Of a stretch of 64,000 nt of DNA, positions 62,893 through 64,000 are shown piece after piece (positions within the stretch are counted from its first letter, which is position 1; each line of letters begins with the position of its first letter). The position numbers and the translations under genes were made by a program. Location of the stretch: assembly GCA_022818135.1 (NCBI GenBank), contig JAFMSR010000001.1, positions 33,821,463-33,885,462 of the forward strand, in the 5' to 3' direction. Below the pieces are notes generated by a model. It saw only the letters and a list, made by a program, of their open reading frames with translations. It had not been told where the DNA came from and did not search any database. Origin of the DNA: Saxidomus purpurata (taxonomy: Eukaryota > Mollusca > Bivalvia > Venerida > Veneridae).

Positions 62893-63966
62893 TCTGCGTC
62901 TGCGTTGGTGTCACACCTTGGTTAAGTTTTTCGTACCACCTCACTTTATTTCAAAACCATAAGAGGTATTGCTTTGAAACTTAACATACTTGTTTACCAT
63001 CATAACCTCCCATCAACAGACAAGAGTACATAACTCTGTCAAGGTTTTTGTCAGAATTATGGCCCTTTTTCGACTTAGAAAGTGCATTGAGCTTGGTTAA
63101 GTTTTTCGTACTACCCCACTTTATTTCAAAACCATTACAGATATTGCTTTGAAACTAATCATACTTATTTACCATCATTACTTCCATCCACAGACAAGAG
63201 TACATAACTCTGCAAAGGTTTTTGCCCCCTTTTTACTAAGAAAATACATTGAATAGGGGTAAAATCCACTTATTGACTTAACCCTTTGAGATATTGCTTT
63301 GAAAGTTGGAATACTTGTTTGCATCATTACCCCAATCTGTAGGCAAGAGAAGGTAACTCTGCCAAGATTAAAAAAAAGTCAAGGCCCTTTATCAACTTAG
63401 AATCTTGGTTAAGTTTTTCGTACTAGTCCACTTTTTGACAGACTGAGATATTACTTTGAAAGTTGGAATACCTGTTTACCATCATGATCCCCAAATGTAG
63501 GCAGGAGAGGGTAACTCTGTCGAGGATTGTTTTTGAATTATGGCCCTTTTCGACTTAGGAACTCAGAATTTTTATTCGTGTCCACTTGTTGACTCAACCA
63601 TTTGAGATATTACTTTGAAAGTTGGAATACTTATGTACCATCATGACACCTATCTGTAAGCAAGAGAAGATAACTCTGTGAAAATGTTTCTTGATTTGTA
63701 CTTAGAAATTCCTAGCAAAAGTCTTGTGTGCAACTGGCACTGTCCTGCACATATATCATTAACCACTTGAAGTATTAATCTACAACTTTGCTGTCTAGTA
63801 TTCAGGAATATCAAACATTTAAGTTTGATAACTCTTGACTTAATATCTTGCTACTTGTGGCCCTTGTTTATACAGATCCTTGTTTTGCCTTTAACTGTCA
63901 AAGTTTTGTTTTATTGGCAAGCACTAAAAAAGTCGAGCGCGCTGTCCTACTGACAGCTCTTGTTTA
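62817..63966 (+). mobile_element. Long AGCTCGAC...GTCGAGC element with hexanucleotide and ~170-bp tandem body
   Basis: Starts AGCTCGACATTTCG and ends AGTCGAGCGCGCTGTCCTAC + TGACAGCTCTTGTTTA. A (GTCGGT/GTCGGC/GTCTGC) hexanucleotide tract lies at about 62862-62910. It is followed by five to six degenerate units of about 170 bp ('ttaccatcataacctccatc', 'agagtaactctgtcaagg', 'aattatggcccttttcgact', 'ttgaaagttggaatactt'). The short terminal inverted pair is AGCTCGAC/GTCGAGC. Shorter relatives are at 52917 and 60720, and body-only similarity at 49030. No ORF. Confidence 0.7.
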
Positions 63967-64000
63967 GTTTATACTTAGACAATCAGCAGAACTTTGTTTT

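Overview
The window is eukaryotic nuclear DNA, most likely from a marine bivalve mollusc. It is AT-rich, has intron-rich metazoan genes with GT-AG junctions, and is crowded with dispersed repeats of kinds I associate with bivalve genomes: tRNA-derived SINEs, MITEs and long degenerate GTCC- and GTCGGC-tagged repeats. The species cannot be fixed from the sequence.

Three protein-coding genes can be assembled, all in the left half. (1) A mitochondrial monothiol glutaredoxin (GLRX5 orthologue, minus strand, 2 exons, 1888-3390). (2) Divergent from it, with only 226 bp between start codons, a 22-exon plus-strand gene (3617-23085) whose exons join in phase into a 934-aa protein. It has N-terminal ankyrin repeats, a GH20b-like domain and a GH20 (beta-hexosaminidase-type) barrel whose catalytic Asp-Glu pair appears to be replaced by Arg-Leu. 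(3) A minus-strand THUMPD2-like RNA guanine-N2 methyltransferase (6 exons, 28162-32436), convergent with gene 2, with two apparent single-T losses in its THUMP domain and a decayed duplicate of one exon in an intron.

The introns of gene 2 hold notable repeats: a hAT-like element with an 8-bp target duplication that itself carries a nested foldback element; a 55-bp tandem array built from the neighbouring 3' splice site; and a 50-bp minisatellite (about 40 copies) whose units each carry a decayed copy of the neighbouring 5' splice site. Several SINEs also lie in its introns.

From about 33 kb to the end I find no host gene. This half holds SINEs; CRE-containing foldback elements; a degraded Ty3/gypsy-type retrotransposon (39.1-42.0 kb, minus) with unusual downstream ORFs including a C2H2-like finger; a 1.06-kb satellite in about six copies (42.0-48.7 kb); a cluster of degenerate 'gatcatggtctacact' repeats (49.6-55.3 kb); a 2.7-kb TTAA-flanked piggyBac-like non-autonomous element (55.8-58.5 kb); and long degenerate tandem elements (58.5-64 kb). 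Blocks of pure A/C or T/C homopolymer at about 12.1, 57.4 and 59.0 kb look like assembly or base-calling artefacts.
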